Shown piece after piece: positions 7,752 to 10,776 of a DNA stretch of 10,776 bases. The notes beneath the pieces are model-generated. The model made no database searches and was not told the origin of the DNA. It saw only the letters and a list, made by a program, of their open reading frames with translations. The position numbers were made by a program, and so were the translations under genes. The stretch spans positions 1-10,776 of the forward strand of contig JBJKQE010000148.1 of assembly GCA_046705645.1 (NCBI GenBank). Direction: 5' to 3'. Positions within the stretch are counted from its first letter, which is position 1. Each line of letters starts with the position of its first letter. The stretch comes from FEN-1297 sp046705645. Lineage in GTDB: Bacteria; Bacteroidota; Ignavibacteria; Ignavibacteriales; Ignavibacteriaceae.

Positions 7752-9200
7752 TCACGAAAAATATTTACCAAATAAAAAAAAGTGAACCGGCAAGACCGGA
7801 ATTAAATATCTTTCCGAACCTACATAAACGACAATAATTAGAATAAAATAAAAATACAATATTAATAAGAAATATTTAAGGCTCCTGCTATTAACTCTGC
7901 CATTTGTTGTAATCAAATACAATCCGCTGATTAAAACCAGCAAATAAAAAAAATAATTTGCAGAAAAAAAGGCAAAGCTGAGAAAAACCGGAGAGACATA
8001 ATTTTTTGTTTCCTTCAAACTCCATGTAACTGAACTATCCCCTCGGTAATAAGAAAATAAAATCTTTTTTGGCAATCTAATTAAAGATTGAATAGGATTA
8101 CCGATTATATCTCTAATTCCTTCAGAATAAGCTTTACTGCTTGCTTCAGTTTCAGAAATGAAGGTATTAAATTTAAAATCGAAGTTTATCCCGCCGGATG
8201 AATTTTTATGATTACCCATTAAAAAATTACTGCCGCCATTTGTAGAAATTGGTACAAATTTGTTGAATACCTTATAATTACGGTATGTCCAGGGTGCAAT
8301 AACCAAACAGAAAAAAAACATTGTTAAAAAGATATATTTTATAGACTTAGCCGAATTGTTAAACTTAATATAATATGCAACAAAAATTAAAGGTAATAAT
8401 AGTCCAACAGGTCTCAGGTAAGATGCTAAACCAAGAACAATTGGGATAAGGACTGCAGGAATTATTTTATTTTTTCCTTTTAATATTAAAAGCGCTGCCA
8501 ACCAGATTAAAAATGTAAATGGATATTCAGTCAATACACAATTTACACTAAACAAATTATTAGGATAAATAGTAAATGCAATTAAAAAAATAGCCATACC
8601 TTTTTTTGATAATTCACTTTTAAATAAAAAATAAAGCACAACTATCAATGAAGAAGAAATTATAATATTAAATAATTTTATCAGTAATAAGTAATTGGAG
8701 GTTAAGAACATCAATCCGCTTAAAACCGCAGGCAGGCCAATAGGCCAATAACTTGTAAGGTGGCCGGTTGGAGATGAATAAGACCCAGAATAAAATAGTC
8801 GAACCGCCAAATCGATATAATATTTACTATCTGCAATAGGAATTGTTTTTACATTGAATAAGATATATAATTGAACTACCACATTAATAAGTATTACAAT
8901 AATTAAAACCAGTTTTTCATTTTTAATATAATCTAATAACTTTTTAACCCTGTCATAATTCAAAAGAATTAAAAGTAAAACTAGTGTGGTAAAAATAATC
9001 GGGAATTCAAGATATGAAAAAATTCCACTGTAGTAAGTTTGATTTATAGAATTGTTAAAATTTTTAAAATGTGACAATAAGAATGGCTTAAAGAATATTT
9101 CATAAGTAGATAAAAAAAGTATATTCACAATAAATAAAAACAAAAATAAAAGTTTGATCTTGGGTCTATGAAAATTAACTATGTTGCTCAGAATATTCAC
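7752..9200 (-). CDS. GT39/ArnT-like integral-membrane glycosyltransferase (GT-C fold)
   Basis: A 482-residue polytopic membrane protein, by its hydrophobic runs about a dozen transmembrane segments. It matches the protein mannosyltransferase/ArnT (GT39) superfamily, which uses lipid-phosphate-linked sugars and works on the outer face of the inner membrane. Supporting motifs are an acidic residue in an exterior loop (IADSKYY, Asp124), YWPIGLP (151-157), TEYPF (224-228), LRPVGLLLP (262-270), RNYKVFNKFVPISTNGG (307-323), a soluble-looking segment about 324-400, and GSERYLIPVLP (461-471). The family's catalytic Asp usually sits in the first exterior loop near residue 40; here about 120 residues precede it, including two extra hydrophobic segments (about 15-32 and 63-81). 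The GTG start is chosen because AGGA lies 7 bases upstream and the gene follows the GT26 stop by 9 bases. It is the last gene of the glycosyltransferase operon. Sugar donor and acceptor are unknown. Confidence 0.85.
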   Translation of the reverse strand: MNILSNIVNFHRPKIKLLFLFLFIVNILFLSTYEIFFKPFLLSHFKNFNNSINQTYYSGIFSYLEFPIIFTTLVLLLILLNYDRVKKLLDYIKNEKLVLIIVILINVVVQLYILFNVKTIPIADSKYYIDLAVRLFYSGSYSSPTGHLTSYWPIGLPAVLSGLMFLTSNYLLLIKLFNIIISSSLIVVLYFLFKSELSKKGMAIFLIAFTIYPNNLFSVNCVLTEYPFTFLIWLAALLILKGKNKIIPAVLIPIVLGLASYLRPVGLLLPLIFVAYYIKFNNSAKSIKYIFLTMFFFCLVIAPWTYRNYKVFNKFVPISTNGGSNFLMGNHKNSSGGINFDFKFNTFISETEASSKAYSEGIRDIIGNPIQSLIRLPKKILFSYYRGDSSVTWSLKETKNYVSPVFLSFAFFSANYFFYLLVLISGLYLITTNGRVNSRSLKYFLLILYFYFILIIVVYVGSERYLIPVLPVHFFLFGKYFS

Positions 9201-9205
9201 TTAAA

Positions 9206-9211
9206 TTTCCT
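9206..9211 (-). promoter_or_regulatory. Ribosome binding site supporting the GTG start of the GT39 gene
   Basis: On the minus strand AGGAAA lies here, with AGGA ending 7 bases before the GTG at 9198-9200. It overlaps the TAG stop (9210-9212) of the upstream GT26 gene. This suggests translational coupling and supports the GTG as the real start. Confidence 0.6.
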
Positions 9212-9926
9212 AAAATTCAGCATGACGCTGTTCTTTAAGAACAAAAAAAACAAATAAAGGTATACCCAAAATATATCTCTTCCACAAACGTTTCGGCTCA
9301 GTAATTAATCTAAAAAACCATTCTATTCCCAAATTTCTAAAAATCTTGGGTATTCTTTTTACAGTCCCCAAATAAAATTCCAGGAAATTTCCTACGCATA
9401 TTATTTTTTTGCCTTTTATATTTTCATTTAATTTTGATGCGAATATTTCCTGTTTAGGAATTCCCATTCCGATAATTATGACATCAGGTTCGGCCTTTTT
9501 TATATTATCAATAATTTCATTTTCAACTTCGGAATCAAAATAGCCGTTTTGATAGCCGCAAAAATTGAAACCTTTGTTTTTAAATTCCTGAATTCTATCT
9601 TTTGAGAAATCACCGCCTATTATAAACAGCTTTTCTTTTGCATTTCTAATATGCTCGAATAATTTTTCATTTAAATCAGAGGCGTTAAATCTTTCAATAT
9701 TTTTTTTGTTAAATAATTTTAGAGCATAATAAATACCACTACCATCCATATATACGTTAAATTTTCCATCAAGAATTTTTTTGTAATTAGAGTTTGTCTT
9801 GTACAAATTAAAGCAATGCTGGTTTAAATAGGTCAATAACAAGTTCATATCTAATTCATGATGACCTTTAATTAAGGAAATTACTTCATTTTCAGTTGTT
9901 AATATTTTACCTTCCTTTAAAATCAT
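9210..9926 (-). CDS. WecG/TagA/CpsF family (GT26) glycosyltransferase
   Basis: A 238-residue cytoplasmic or membrane-associated glycosyltransferase. Members of this family add the second sugar, such as ManNAc(A), to an undecaprenyl-linked sugar during teichoic-acid, ECA or exopolysaccharide synthesis. Family hallmarks are present: an N-terminal Asn-containing segment (TYLNQHCFN, 32-40), the acidic motif in VYMDGSGI (Asp61, where ADG is usual), RFNASDL (79-85), a Rossmann-like LFIIGGD (100-106), GYF (128-130), the signature PDVIIIGMGIPKQE (147-160), and the C-terminal block with RIP (191-193), IEWFFRL (201-207) and EPKRLWKRY (210-218). The usual FDF of the G-x-x-FDF motif reads FLEF here (181-184). 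Residues about 219-231 are a hydrophobic tail likely to associate with the membrane. Length is normal for the family. Its ATG overlaps the stop of the upstream GT4 gene (ATGA), so the two are almost certainly translated from one mRNA. The precise sugar is not predictable. Confidence 0.92.
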   Translation of the reverse strand: MILKEGKILTTENEVISLIKGHHELDMNLLLTYLNQHCFNLYKTNSNYKKILDGKFNVYMDGSGIYYALKLFNKKNIERFNASDLNEKLFEHIRNAKEKLFIIGGDFSKDRIQEFKNKGFNFCGYQNGYFDSEVENEIIDNIKKAEPDVIIIGMGIPKQEIFASKLNENIKGKKIICVGNFLEFYLGTVKRIPKIFRNLGIEWFFRLITEPKRLWKRYILGIPLFVFFVLKEQRHAEF

Positions 9927-10776
9927 TTTTCAAGCAAGTCTGAATATATTTTATCAAGTCTTTTAAAATAATTTTCACTAGCATTAAGAATCTTCACCTT
10001 TTTAAAAAGATTATTTGCAAGAGTTTTCCCAATCTCAGGATTTTCAAGTATATAAATAATTTTTTCTGCAAGGCTGACTGTATTCTCCGGTTCAAAGAGC
10101 AAGCCGCTTACATTATCATCTATAAATTCACCTATTCCGCCGGTGTTTGAGCCGATAAAAGGTTTTTTCATCAAGCCTGCTTCAAGCATTACGTATCCCA
10201 AGGATTCTAATCTTGATGGCAGAATTACTAAGTCTGCTATTGAATAATACACGAATGGATTTTCAACAGTCTTTAACAATTTTATTTCTTCAGGTAAATT
10301 TTCATAACTGAAATTTAATGTATTATCGCAACTCTTTCCGAGAATTATTAAGTAGGTATTTTTCATCTTTTGTCTTAAAACATTAAAAGCATCTATTATT
10401 ATATCCACACCCTTAATTTTCGATATTCTACCGACGAAAAGTAATATTTTAGCTGATGAAGGAATACCTAACTCAGTTTTTATATCCTGTTTATTTAAAT
10501 GATTTAGATTTTCAAATTGCTCAATAAAATTATACATCATAAAAATTTTTTTATCAGGTACATTAAATTTGGTTTGAAGCATATATTTTACTGAATTACT
10601 AACAGCAATGATTTTATCTGATTTAAAACTGAACCTAATTTTTCCTTCCACCAAACTATGGACTGTGGTAACAGTTTTAATATTTGATTTCCTGGAAACT
10701 AAATTCGCTAAAAATTCAGGATAACGATGGTGAGTGTGAATTATATCTATTTTATTTTCAAGACAAAATTCCTCTA
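9923..10776 (-). CDS. GT4-family glycosyltransferase, C-terminal part (partial at right edge)
   Basis: A GT-B fold glycosyltransferase of family 4, probably transferring a nucleotide-activated sugar to a growing polysaccharide. About 283 codons to the stop are visible, and the frame stays open to the right edge. The region 10655-10774 reads IDIIHTHHRYPEF and KTVTTVHSLVEGK, which is conserved GT4 N-terminal domain sequence, so the gene starts outside the window; a TTG at 10654 is internal, not a start. The C-terminal donor-binding domain is complete: ILLFVGRISKIKGVD (first strand and phosphate-binding loop), the E-x7-E motif in RLESLGYVMLEA (roughly 10175-10215), then NTGGIGEFI and SGLLFEPEN. 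Roughly the first 80-100 residues of a typical 360-380-residue enzyme are missing. It overlaps the GT26 start by 4 bases and heads the visible part of the operon. Confidence 0.9.
   Translation of the reverse strand, partial: EEFCLENKIDIIHTHHRYPEFLANLVSRKSNIKTVTTVHSLVEGKIRFSFKSDKIIAVSNSVKYMLQTKFNVPDKKIFMMYNFIEQFENLNHLNKQDIKTELGIPSSAKILLFVGRISKIKGVDIIIDAFNVLRQKMKNTYLIILGKSCDNTLNFSYENLPEEIKLLKTVENPFVYYSIADLVILPSRLESLGYVMLEAGLMKKPFIGSNTGGIGEFIDDNVSGLLFEPENTVSLAEKIIYILENPEIGKTLANNLFKKVKILNASENYFKRLDKIYSDLLEK

Noticed and set aside
1..10776. CRISPR arrays, tRNA/rRNA genes, insertion sequences
   Set aside because: No regularly spaced repeats, no cloverleaf-like conserved segments, and no transposase-like reading frames or terminal inverted repeats were seen.

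Overview
This 10.8 kb window is AT-rich, with every recognisable gene on the minus strand, so the natural reading order runs from the right edge to the left. The organism is most likely a member of the Bacteroidota/Ignavibacteriota (FCB) group. The evidence is a gingipain-fold (C25) protein carrying a type IX secretion (T9SS) C-terminal sorting domain with a YPNPF motif, outer-membrane proteins with short Sec signals ending in Ala-Gln, and low-GC coding sequence. The modular architecture of the giant protein feels most like Ignavibacteria, but that is an inference from family resemblance, not a database result.

Right third (about 7752-10776): three tightly packed glycosyltransferase genes that look like one operon of a surface or exopolysaccharide locus. 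They are a GT4 enzyme cut off by the window edge, a WecG/TagA/CpsF (GT26) enzyme overlapping it by an ATGA junction, and a multi-membrane GT39/ArnT-like GT-C enzyme starting with GTG nine bases after the GT26 stop.

Centre (2180-7618): a single 1812-residue exported protein resembling the T9SS sortase-like PorU2 group. It has a signal peptide, a gingipain-propeptide-like N-terminus, a C25 catalytic domain with a His852/Cys884 dyad, CARDB and fibronectin-like modules, a domain strongly resembling the animal FAM3/ILEI fold, and its own T9SS sorting domain.

Left third (1-2054): a predicted outer-membrane beta-barrel protein of unknown function (678-2054), a non-coding gap with a good candidate terminator (539-568), and the N-terminal part of a second outer-membrane porin-like protein (1-364) that runs off the left edge and has a higher GC content than the rest.

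Taken together the window describes cell-envelope building: sugars are assembled and transferred by the glycosyltransferases, while a T9SS sortase-like protein and outer-membrane barrels act at the surface. T9SS sortases of the PorU type are known to join cargo to a lipopolysaccharide anchor, so the adjacency of glycan genes and a PorU2-like protein with a possible sugar-binding ILEI domain is the most interesting hypothesis here. It is not proven by the sequence.
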